Origin: Dryas octopetala
Lineage: Eukaryota > Streptophyta > Magnoliopsida > Rosales > Rosaceae
DNA length: 64,000 nucleotides
NCBI GenBank assembly: GCA_963921425.1
Contig: OY992838.1
Coordinates: 6,324,001-6,388,000 of the forward strand
Direction of reading: 5' to 3'
A program made the translations under genes and the position numbers. This document shows, in pieces, positions 12,142 to 23,082 of this stretch (within the stretch, counting starts at the first letter, position 1; every line of letters starts with the position of its first letter). The notes beneath the pieces were generated by a model. It was given only the letters and a program-made list of their open reading frames with translations. It did not search any database and had not been told where the DNA came from.

Positions 12142-15100
12142 TCAATGGAAATGAGGAAAAAGTATATTGTCTGCTACATGAGAATTAATATCTGACACCA
12201 AAGGCTGAAGCAACCCATTATTAGATAATTCTTCCAAGCCTTTGATGTCCTGTTGCATGCGGGTTGCATGTAAAATGGCATGATCAAGAACTAGAGGATC
12301 ATCGGGGGGATTTTGAAGAAGGGTGAGCAAGGCTTGCCGATAAACTTGAGCAGCCAATAATGGTCTTGCAATCTGTCGATTTTTACATGAGATTGCCACC
12401 TTGATGACATGCTCACAGAGATTTCCCAGCCTTGACCAAGAGCAATCACACAAAGAGAATTCTGAACCAGGGTTCCAAATAGTGTATGCCAGGCTTCTGT
12501 CTGCTTGTGAGATGACTTTTGCATACTGGAGATTTTGCTCATCCAGTATGACATCAACATCTAGGATATGCAAAGCCTGATACCAAGCATTGGTTGAGAA
12601 AGACTTGTCTCTCAGGTTTTCAAAATACCCAGTCTCTGTGCTATATTGGTCTAACCAGTATGAAGATTGAAATTCAGTTGTAAGTGTGTGGATTAACCAG
12701 TCAACTCTGGACCAGGAGTTAGCAAATTGTTCATTGAAAAGTTTGAATTTCAACCTTAAATGATAGGACTCAATTGCTGCATTCAGCTCTGGACTAGCCA
12801 CAGGAAGAGACCTTATACCATTGACCCACAACTCTGCATGACAAAGCCATGTGCTAATATCAATATTTGAAACATATTAATAGCTTGCAATGTCTGAAAT
12901 GACCATTGTAATGGTTACAGCAGCCATCATTATATCTATCACATCAATTATATTTTGTTGCGTTGGTGTTTGAATACTAAGAATATCAATATATCATGTT
13001 TTGGGATCATGGTCGTAAGTTAAGACTACATAGTTCACATGATCTACCCACCAGGCTACCATAGCCCTCCTGTCAATAGGCTTGGGACCAGCTATATAAA
13101 ATGTAAGGCACTAAAAATGATATCAAACAGAGTTGAAATACAAAAATCAACAGTCTCATGAAGATAAGGCATTGGTCCTTTGACAGAAAACATGTATTCT
13201 GCCCTGGGAAGCAAATACATTTTCTATGATGCATTAAAAGGCCAAGCATAAATGGGAAAATACCTATATTTGGTAACCATCGCCTCTTAAAATAATCCAT
13301 AAAGGCACACTGATCAACAAATACTTGCATAAACTCATCAACTGCATCCATAGCAAATGGCCCGCTTCTTGTGCAATATAGAAGCCAGCCTAAGTGCTTA
13401 GACATCTCTTGCTGCACATCAAAGTTGCTGCATGTCTTTAAAAGGCTTCTTATCCAACCACGCCGAACATGCCAGATGCATAATAATACCCGGCACTGGA
13501 AAGCCTCTCTGCAAATAAAGAAAGAACCACATAGTACATTCAGTTCAATTTAAAACCAAAACTCTATGAGAAAACTGCATAGCCACACTAATAATATTAC
13601 CTTATTATAGAAATCTCAAAGGAAGGATCATCCACTAAAAAGGCATTGAGCCTCCATCTCGGGTCCTTGGTTCGGATCCTTTCAGCCAGTAGCCCAATCC
13701 ATTTATGGATATCTTGACTGGCCAAAGAGGAGGTAATGACCCAAGCAACTGGTATTGCATTCTGGGATGGGTCGAAAACAAGTAATGTACACAAGGGATA
13801 CTGTTAAGAGTGGCCAAAAATCACAATAAGGATATGACATCCAGTCATCTAAAAGTACAGCTAAAAATCAGGTACAATGTCATTATCTATATGCATGAAG
13901 TAGCAGGCTAGCTGTTTATAAATCAAAAATGGCAAACTCCTTTCTTTACCAACTTCTGGCCAAAAATACTTCCACTGAAAGATGTATGGTTGTACCAGAT
14001 GATCTGAAGTCCAAACCCATCTAGTTGCACCACTTTGTTAAGGCATGAATTAGGAAAGAATCTCCGAAATGCATATGCCACCACCTCACCATACGGATAA
14101 ATTTTTCTGAACCCTTGATGAGATGGGACCATTATATGTCACTTCTTAATTATTGCAGTGGGATCATGAATAAATTAACAGTTTCTGATTCCATTATAGT
14201 GCACGCTTCTGACTTACATAGTTAGATTACATACATTCTTTCCTCTCAACTCCTAAAGTATCTTCAGTATTATTCTAGAAATTATTCCCCCTTTTTTTGG
14301 GTTCCAAGGTGCCAACCTCATAACACCAAAAGGTTTGTTTTTTATTTATTTATTTTAAATCATTTCAACATCTTAGATAATGATATCTTCTGGCAATTAT
14401 TCTAAAACCATGATCCTGGCCTGACAGTATGACGCTGCTGGTGGTGTTTCTAACATGGACAACAAACAACATGAAAAGCATGAAGTATCACTTGCAAGTA
14501 ACTAGAAAAAACAATCACGATACCTTAAGTTTCTTTAAGCCAAATGTTGAATGGGAAGCTATGTAACCATTATGTCCATATTGGAGCATCTGTTGCAGCT
14601 GCCAATCTGTCTGAATCCCCAAAACAAATGGTTCTGAACCAGAGCTATCTTGAAAGTAGAAAACATGTTTAGGATGGCGTTGAACCCACATCTTTATGCT
14701 GCATTCATCATCTGCATGTAACTCATGAGAAGAATTACGAATCACCCTTTCCATGTTACGAACGTCATTACGACTTAGAAAATCATCACGGTTCTGGGGT
14801 CCACCATGCCCTTGGACCACCTCCATGTGATGCTGAATTATATTGTCCAAAGGTATTCCTGCATAAAGCATAGACATCACTTTCTGGCGTTGCTCCTCCG
14901 AAATTCTTGGAGCATACATAGCTCTTGTTCCCAGAGCATCCTGATCAAGTATACCATGACATGGGGCTCCGGATTTATCTACATGCTTTCTCTGGTTATA
15001 GATGATGAGAGCAAGGAGTGGCCGGGTATATAAGCGTTTAACAGTAAAGTGGCAGAGACAGCCTCTCATCATGTGACGCCTCCCAGGCCTGCTCCCCTTT

Positions 15101-16246
15101 CCTGATGCAGGCTTCAGACTAGAACCATCCACTACACCAGATTCGCTTTCTCTGTAATCTTCAGGACCATAAGAACACCAGTATCTGATGAATCACCATA
15201 TTTTTTTACAGGAACCACATGTAAAAATATGTTACTTATATTTAAGTTGAAGATCATTCAAATGCATTTAATTTAAGTGTATCTGGGAACATATTACAGT
15301 TGCCTAAATTTTCAAGTGTATTTTAATAGTTAAGTATTCCCTCAATATTTATCTTTAAGTTATGATTAATGAGCTTAAATGCGAAATGAATTTCTAATTT
15401 TGCAAGTGTCGACTAAAGGATTATTCTTTTATTAAAAAAGAAAAAAGAAAAAAGAAGAAAAAGGTCAAAAAGTGCTATTCAACACCACCACCGGAATGCA
15501 AAGAACCCCAGCATACACACATGCACACAAAAGAAAAGAAGAAAGAAGAAACACCTACAAAATTCTGAAGTACAGAGACAACGTACAGTGTATATTCAAG
15601 ATAACCATCAACCCTTGGCTTGCTGATGCTCCCCTCAGGTCTCTTCCTTCTTGACTCAACGCGGAAGCTAGCAGGGCATTCTGCATTTAAAGATTCTCCT
15701 TTTACAAAATCATCCACTCTAGCAAATGGGATCAGGGCAATATCATCACCACCTTGGCGACCACCTTCTACTTTTACCCATTCGATATGAGCGGCAGAAA
15801 ACTCTGCACATGGAGGATCTTGTACTGGAAGGTTAAGAATGTCCTCCATTCTAGGCATCTGTGTAATAAAATGGAAATCAAATCATAACCCTTCTAATTT
15901 TCGTAGCAGAAAAATTGAAAGATTTTCTAATAATTAGTCTGTGCTAGTTTGAGTCTCACCAATGCAAGTGGTGGGGCAGGCACAAAAGAGGAGAAACCCA
16001 ATCTCATGTTACCTTTTTGCTTTACATAATTACATAAGGTTTACCATTACATAACACCAACCCATTAGATCCTTCAAACCTCTAACTCAACGTAAACCAC
16101 CAAAAAGCAAAGCCATAAAATTTCAGAGCTATTTGAGATTACCAACTACGTTCTTAACATTTTAAGACGAAAACACAATAAGGACTTGATAGATTGCTGA
16201 GGTACAAGCAAAAAACAAAATTTACCTTGTGTTCATGCCCCTTCAT
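12142..16246 (-). CDS. SWIM zinc-finger protein derived from a Mutator-like (MULE) transposase
   Basis: Exons in transcript order: 16226-16246 (alternative start, 7 codons), 15587-15858, 14524-15184, 13601-13800, 13264-13508, 12142-12833. All have GT-AG borders with frame preserved. Length is 689 residues from the conserved start at 15858, or 696 from the first ATG in the upstream exon at 16246. The N terminus (MPRMEDILNLPVQDPP, then VEGGRQGGDDIALIPFARV) matches the plant family of which, from memory, Arabidopsis AT1G60560 is a member. The middle is a MULE transposase fold: STFGLKKLKYPLCTLLVFD, then LVDDPSFEISII, then CRVLLCIWHVRRGW. The C terminus carries a SWIM finger (CDCSWSRLGNLCEHVIKV, CxCx(n)CxH). 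It is likely nuclear and DNA-binding, comparable to FAR1/FHY3 and MUSTANG domestications. A non-coding first exon (donor near 16497) holds a 9-codon uORF. Biological role unknown. Confidence 0.88.
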
Positions 16247-16249
16247 GCT

Positions 16250-16560
16250 TGTCCAACTAGCTCAAAATGTAAATTCCGGAACTTTTATTCTGCAAGTAAA
16301 TTAATGTCTAAGAATTTACTAAATCCTAAAAGGGAATTAAAAAAAATTGCAGAACCCTAGAAAGAGGAAAACCAAATAGCAGCTGAGAAGAATGCAAAAA
16401 TGCAAAAAAAAAAAAAAAAACCATTAGAGGATAAAAGTAATAAACGTAAGCGAAGCTAAGGAAAAATAGTAAATAGTAAAATTCAAAATGGAAATTTACC
16501 TCTAGAGTCTGCAATTTGAATGGGAAGCCATGGGAGAGTGATACGAGGTCTTCGAACTTT
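16250..16560 (-). other. 5' UTR exons of the SWIM-domain gene
   Basis: On the minus strand a leader exon ends in AGAG before GTAAAT near 16497 and contains a short uORF (MASHSNCRL). A second leader exon starts after TTACTTGCAG near 16292 and ends at the 16226 donor. The arrangement rests on splice signals only. Confidence 0.45.
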
Positions 16561-17003
16561 CAGTGGAGCTCTTGCCTTCAGTGATCAGTGACTCAGTGTC
16601 AGTAGCTCAGTGATCAGACAAAGGTGTTGATTTACGAAAACGACCTCCCGTTTTGTTTTCTTTCGTTACTTTTTGGGTTTGCAAAATGAGTCCAGCCCAC
16701 GGCAATGAAGAAGGTCACGCTTGGACTAGATATATGGGGACGTATTGGAGGACTTTTGGGCCCATTTAGACCTTGATAGATTATTAGCCTGTTTGACAGT
16801 GCTTATGTAAGAAAGCACATAGATTATTCGCACATTTACTTTTTGAAATTATAATTTTGTATCATTTCATCTCCTAAAAGTTTAATGTCTTAACTAACTC
16901 CCTAAAAATTGATAGCATGTTCTACATTATCCAAAATTATCAAGTCTATCAATACCACCGTTTGAATTGATGACGAAATTAACCCGCCATGTTATCGATT
17001 TAC

Positions 17004-17406
17004 TTGACCCATTCTTCTTGGTGACCAACAATTTAGGCTGGCCAACTTGTATTTCTTTTTACCTCCTTTTAAAAAAAGATGTTAACCAAGAAAATGACAT
17101 CAAATTCTTTCTATGCCTCAAGTGAACCATTCAATGACTCTGTATTGGTTTTCTTTTGGCCTGTAGACACAATATTGGTTATCGTGCAAGCAACAAAGCA
17201 AGAGTAATTATCATATAAGAAACATTAAAAATAAATTAAAAATAAATCTATTATTTATTTGATATGTTACTTAATTAGGAGCAACCTCAATTAATTTTAA
17301 ACAAAACACCCCATTTTTTTCCCAAGAAAATGAAACAAAAGAGATAAGTTTTAAAACAAAAAGAACATTAGAGAAAAGGGAAAGGTGGATAAATTATGTC
17401 CTTACT
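17004..17406 (+). repeat. Left arm of a ~0.4-kb inverted repeat pair (partner 32266-32637)
   Basis: Matches the reverse complement of 32266-32637 at roughly 85-90% by eye, for example the CTCAAGTGAACCATTCAATG and GGAAAGGTGGATAAATTATG blocks. This arm has about 22-25 extra bp flanked by a TATTGGTT duplication near 17143-17181. No coding frame; identity unknown. Confidence 0.8.
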
Positions 17407-17881
17407 CCTTGTTGTACTAGCAAATAGTCAAACATTCAAAAAGCGGTTTTTCTTTAAGGTAAATTGCTCTTAAAGGACAAAAAATGCCATGTACGGCTAG
17501 TTGACTATATCACCAAACTATTTGAAAGGGCTTTTAAACATTATAAAAACACTGTAACATGCTCTATATCATGTCCAAGACCACTGTTTACAGAAAAATA
17601 TCCCAGCATTTTTCTAAAATTAATAAGAGTTTAATATAATTAAGGGCCAATTACAAAAAGATTAATAGATATTTTTCAATATTACAAATTAGTCAATTAA
17701 TTTTTTCAAAATACCATGATAGTCACTATTGACCAAAATCAAATTAAGAGAAATTATGTGAATTAACAACTGAACAAAAAACAAAAAGTAATTTACAGCT
17801 CCTATCACTGTGCTGACATATTGTTGACATCAACAATGTCCAATTTTAAAAAATTATATATAAGTTAATAACAACTACATA
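17407..17881. other. AT-rich intergenic DNA, nothing recognised
   Basis: No coding frame, RNA gene or bounded repeat was seen in this stretch. Confidence 0.5.
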
Positions 17882-18138
17882 CTTTTTTTATTGGTAATTA
17901 TCACACAGTTACTGTTTTTTAATTAGTAATTATGTGACATACCATTTTTAATTGATAATTATGTGATAAGTACCTTTTTTAATTGGTCACTGAGCGACAG
18001 TTACTGTTTTTTAATTAGTAACTGTCACACGATTATCCTTTTTTAATTGATAACTATCACACTGTTACCGCATTTTAATCGATAACTATTACAAAGTTAC
18101 CGTTTTTTATAGGTAACTGTCACACAGTTACTATTTTT
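17882..18138. repeat. Tandem array, about eight copies of a 29-32-bp unit
   Basis: The unit is TTTTTTAATTRGTAAYTRT followed by CACACAGTTAC-like text. Successive AATT cores are spaced 31, 29, 31, 32, 32, 32 and 32 bp. Units are diverged from each other, so the array is old. No coding potential. Confidence 0.85.
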
Positions 18139-19124
18139 AAACTTGGTGACTCCTTTTTTAAGTTTGAATCAAACTATTTTTGAAGTGCAGGATAGTAATT
18201 AACATAAGGAATAATATAGGGCCGCCCAAATTGGGCTGGGCCCATTGACTATTATGTAAGTAACAAATAGGGAGACTTAGAGTCCAGTTTATTTTATGAG
18301 TCTTTTTTAGATTAACACCGGTAGTGATTTAGGGTTTTTAACCAAGTTTTTTTTTTTTTTTTTTTTTTACAGCTTTATGTTAGGTTTTAACTCCGGAATT
18401 TTGAGTGGAGACTCTACAAAACCCACTCTACACCCTAGGTGGGGAAATACCCTTCAAATTAGGAAATGACTTTATTATAAATTAAAATGATTTTCTTATA
18501 AATTAAAAGACTTTATTATGAATTAAAATGATTTTTTTATAAATTTTAAAACACCCTCGGTCTCCATCTAAAAATTATTTTTCTAAATGAGCCAAACCTA
18601 ATTATCTCTAACAAATATTTGTAGGTGACCATTATGGGAACCCAAATTGTATTTGACTAGTATAAAATTTTCAAATGTTTTATTGATTATTTGTAATTTG
18701 CTATATTATTAAACATTTGCCTCATAGCATGTATTTATGATTTTTATTATCTCATCAAGTCCTTAGTTAGAGAAGTGTGTTTATGTATGGAAGGAGGCAG
18801 ATGTGCATACATATTTTTTAAGGTAAATTACTGCTAAGGACCAAAAATGAAAGCTTCTAACCATAAATACACCTAAAAAAAATAAGTTAAAGGACATTCT
18901 TTGCACATATGTGCATCCGTTAGTGTAAAAAACATTGATGAGCGCTCAGAATTCCTGACGAGGGCTCGATAGATGTAGATGCATACTCCATCTGCAGGTT
19001 TTAGATTACATATGCATGTTTTTTATTATAGATGCATGCTGCATATGCAGCTTTTAGGTTGCAGATACAATTGTATCTACAGTTGCCAAGCGCTTGATAG
19101 AAATTACCGAATGCTTGACACTAA
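18139..19124. other. AT-rich intergenic DNA with short homopolymers, nothing recognised
   Basis: Includes a poly-T run near 18346-18368 and short ATTAAAATGA-type repeats near 18470-18550. No gene or bounded element seen. Confidence 0.5.
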
Positions 19125-19500
19125 TTTGTTTATATTAATTATTGGGATTAGCCTAAAATTTCCCTTTAAACTCTAATATGTTGTTTTTTATTTCAAGAAT
19201 ACATTGATTGAAATCTTATTTTATGCTTAAGTAAGAGGTTAGGTACTATGATTGGTATGCTAATAGCAAGCTCCCTTATTTTATATAACTATGACCTGAT
19301 GCTTTTCTAAACTTGATCATACCTATTCCCTAATTAACATAGTTGCTTTTTGCTAAGTTGGGAGTTGTGTTCTGTTCTAAAGATTTTACACCTCACATTT
19401 AGGACGTTAATCAATACTTAGTCTGAACTTTTATCCATTTGTCAAGTTTGATTCTGCCATCTCCCTTTTATTATTCCAAAATTGACAAGTTTGATTGCAT
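19125..19500 (+). repeat. Duplicated block, copy 1 (partner 20813-21340)
   Basis: Direct repeat of about 376 bp, over 90% alike by eye to the downstream copy, starting TTTGTTTATATTAATTA and ending GACAAGTTTGATTGCAT. Non-coding. It preserves the empty site of the LINE insertion found in copy 2. Confidence 0.88.
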
Positions 19501-20138
19501 AATTTTGGGTCGGTTGGACTGTGAATTAAGTTTTTTTTTTATTTTAGCCTGCTAAGACTTTATTGTTTAAGAAATTATTATATATAACCGATATATTAAC
19601 ACGTAGTATAATCAGTTTATATGTTATAATATGAGTGGATGTTATTAATACTATATTCTACTAATATAAACATATCGTCCAATAATACCTTTACACGTTA
19701 AATTAGTTATATCATTTGACGATATATCGGTTATACCCTATAATTTTTTTTATTCTTTAACCTTCTATCTCTTTCATTTTTATATACTTTAAAATTCTTC
19801 TTTCTCTTTCATTGTTATTAATTAGGGTTTTTTTTAATTATTATGTAATTACCTACAATTATTCAACCATAACGAGATTATTGTACTTAAAAGCAATCAT
19901 CATTAATAAATTAAGAAGATTATTCGAGTTAACCCAACTAGCCAAGTACTTTCTTGCCTTGACTTTTCTGTTTGATAAGCTATTTTAATTAAACAATACA
20001 AGTAGCTCATGGCTGAGCATTGATCGCTTCGGTTTTCACCAATAGTCGCCTCCATGACCACATGATTTTAAATTAGATTATTAGAAGCAAACAATTCTAT
20101 ACATACTAATACATATATATATATATATACACACACAA
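19501..20138. other. AT-rich spacer with (TA)n, nothing else recognised
   Basis: No coding frame or RNA gene seen; (TA)n/(AC)n runs at 20112-20137 precede the foldback element. Confidence 0.5.
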
Positions 20139-20140
20139 AG

Positions 20141-20530
20141 GAAGGCTCCATTGTAGGATCCTACATGTAAAATTATTTGTAGGATATCTCATGGGGCACA
20201 CTCTCATATATTTTCAACAATTCGAATCGTTATTTTTTAGATTTCTATTCATAGATCATTCTTACAAAAAATTAGTTAAATCAGAAATCATTTGTCTATT
20301 TAACTTTGATCAAACAATTAGATGAACAAAAAATTTTCAATAAAACCGTCTATTTGTTTGATCAAAATTAGATAAGCAAATAATTTTTAATTTAGTTAAT
20401 TTTTTGTAAGAATAATTTATGAACAGAGGTCTGAAAAATAGATAGTTCAGATTATTGAAAAACTATATGGGAGTAAACCCCATGAGATATCCTACAAATC
20501 ATTTTATTTGCAGAATTCTACAATAAAGCC

Positions 20531-20534
<4 letters not shown>
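20141..20534. mobile_element. Foldback MITE (family copy 1)
   Basis: The two halves are near-complete inverted repeats. The left GGATATCTCATGGGG, TCTTACAAAAAATTAGTTAA and TTTGATCAAACAA segments are mirrored in order on the right. It sits inside TA-rich microsatellites, so the target duplication cannot be read. Related to copies at 42617-42973, 51561-51801 and 54113-54346. Confidence 0.8.
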
Positions 20535-20573
<39 letters not shown>

Positions 20574-20812
20574 GAGACTATGTATATATAGGATCTATGA
20601 AATGAGACTGCGTGTGTATATATGTATATATATATATTTTTTAAGAATCTCTAAAACATCCTGTGATACTCAATACCTATTGAAGCAAACAATTACTCGA
20701 ATGTTTATAATGATAATCAAGATTTTCAACATAAATCTATTCAAAAACTTAAAAGTGAATCGAGTTGATTTATTTATAGAATGTCGACATGTTTTGTGCA
20801 TGAATACTCTCA

Positions 20813-21340
20813 TTTGTTTATATTAATTAATGGGATTAGCCTAAAATTTTCCTTTAAGCCCTAATATGTTGTTTTTTATTTCAAGAATAGCTATGATTGA
20901 AATCTTATTTTCTGCTTAATTAAGAGGTCAGGGACTATGATTGGTATGCTAAATTGCTAATAGTACAAGCTCCCTTATTTTATATATCTATGACCTGATG
21001 CTTTTCTAAACTTGATCATTCCTTGGATGGAAGATGTCCCACCTATTTTGTACTCTATCCTCCTCTAGATAGCTCTACTACTCAATACTCATTAATAAAA
21101 GCTAAGGCACCACTTATCAAAAAAAAAAAAAGAGAAAAAACTTGATCATGCCTATTCCCTAATTAACAAAGTTGCTTTTTGCTAAGTTGGGAGTTGTGTT
21201 CTGTTCTAAAGATCTTACACTTCACATTTAGGACGTTAATCAATACTTAGTCAGTTAGTCTGAACTTTTTATCCCAATTTGTCATGTTTGATTCTGCCAC
21301 CCCCCTTTTATTATTCCAAAATTGACAGGTTTGATTGCAT
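20813..21340 (+). repeat. Duplicated block, copy 2, interrupted by a LINE fragment
   Basis: Same sequence as 19125-19500, apart from small indels and a 130-bp insertion (118-bp element plus a 12-bp target duplication) at 21020-21149. Confidence 0.88.
21020..21137 (+). mobile_element. 5'-truncated LINE 3' end with poly-A tail
   Basis: A 118-bp insertion ends in AATAAAAGC and an A-rich tail, flanked by the 12-bp duplication AAACTTGATCAT (21008-21019 and 21138-21149). The sister copy at 19.3 kb has a single AAACTTGATCAT, which is the empty site. This is typical target-primed retrotransposition of a non-LTR element. Which LINE lineage cannot be said from so short a tail. Confidence 0.8.
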
Positions 21341-21597
21341 CACCCACACAAGACTAGTGGTGCTTTGGGTGATGGGACATATGACGGGTCATAGTCATAA
21401 TTATGATGACTACAATTGTATAATAATTAATCATTACTAAATTTCGGTGGTCTTGGACCTCTTGGTTGAACTTGATGGATGGTTATGTTGAGGAGAGAGA
21501 GGGAGGAGGTTTGTAGTGGTACTGTGGTAGTGGGAGATAATAAATTAATAATGGTGGTAAAGAGAGGGGATGGATTGAGGAGCAATGAGGGTTTAAT

Positions 21598-22226
21598 TAG
21601 GGCCGGGTCGGGTTGACCGAAAAATCGAGGCCGAGCTTGAAATTGGTCCAACCGATACTGAAAAAAATCGTACCGAAATAAAATCGTACCGGAAGTTCGG
21701 TTTGACTACCGAACCGGGAGGTTCGGACTCAGTCCCGGTTTTCACATCCTTAAATCGTCGATAAACCGAACCGAACCGAATATATTTAACAAATCATTTA
21801 CATAATTCATTTTTATACATTTCTAATACATTTCTTATACATTTCTAATAAATAATTTATAATTTTATATAATACATTTCTATAATTTATATAAAACATA
21901 TATAAATTTATAAACCCCTATAATTTTAATTTATATGTTTTTTAATATATATAAACTAATTAAAAATACCCTAAACCATAATATTAATATATTATACTAA
22001 ATTAGTGAATGGAGTCAAGACCCAAAAATGGCCCAAAACATGGCCCAATATGTGTTCGGTCTAGGCCCATAACCGAGCCGAGCCGACCGGATTCTTCGGT
22101 TGACCGAACATCGGTTGACCAGCTTTTCGGTCTCGATCTCGGTTGCCGTGGAGGCTTACCGGAGGGATTCGGTTCGGTCTTCGGTTTAGGGGTTTCGGTT
22201 CGGTTACCGATCCGAACCCACCCCTA
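21598..22226. mobile_element. Non-autonomous hAT element, 629 bp
   Basis: Ends are TAGGGCCGGGTCGG and (reverse-complemented) TAGGGGTGGGTTCGG. Flanks are a perfect 8-bp target duplication GGTTTAAT (21590-21597 and 22227-22234), which defines the hAT superfamily. Subterminal regions are packed with CGGTT/ACCGAA words, usual for hAT transposase binding. No transposase frame. Confidence 0.9.
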
Positions 22227-22234
22227 GGTTTAAT

Positions 22235-23074
22235 GGCTGGGTTGGTCATGTGTGGTGAGACTTGGACATGTTGTTGTGGGTAATGGTGGCAAAAGATTAT
22301 GTGCATGTGGAGGCACTTGGCAGACAATTTTCAGTGGTTTGAGGCGTTGTTGATGGTCTTGATCAATACAATGATTGTATAAAAAGTTTGTTAATCTTTG
22401 TTTATGTGTGTGACGATTGTGATTTGTGAATTATTAATTGATAAATTTTATATTATAAATTTTAATTTAATTAATCGCTTACAATCATTTCTGCATAAAA
22501 CATCGAATTTGACCTACAATCTATAAATTTCATGTTGTGAAATATAATTCATTAAAGGGCTCAAATTGTTTTTATACATATGAATGATTGTGACTAGAAT
22601 TGTTATAATATAAGTTAGGCCAATGCTAGAGATGGCGTATTAATTATGAATCTGCAAAGCTGTTTTTGGATTAACTTGTTGGTTGGAATTTGGAAAGAAC
22701 ATTAAGAAATATGTTAATTAGAAATATCACTAAGCCCGGTGACACCCACAAGTACCACACATTCATTTAAAAATCGAATTTAGTGAATAAATTTGATTAT
22801 GGTAGAATTATGAAATGTGAATGCTAACTTGGATATCTCTATGTTGATAGCGTAGAAGGCTAGAAGCAAAAGAAACCAACCACTCGTAGGCATTTGACTT
22901 TGTGAAAGGGATGCTACATGACATACCCAAGGAAAGTGTTAATTAGAAGTTTTAAGTAGATTCCCACTTGGGATCAAATTATATTAATACCGAGTCAAAG
23001 TCACAACAAAATTTAGTTGACTCCTAGCTTTTTTCTTTTCTGCTGAAGCGAAATCTGTTTTAGAGATGAATTCT
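22235..23074. other. AT-rich intergenic DNA, nothing recognised
   Basis: No coding frame with recognisable domains and no bounded element between the two hAT copies. Confidence 0.5.
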
Positions 23075-23082
23075 CTTATAAG

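Noticed and set aside
13923-14132. Minus-strand frame between two SWIM-gene exons
   Set aside because: Including it would break the in-frame FGLKKLK to YPLCTLL junction that matches the MULE domain.
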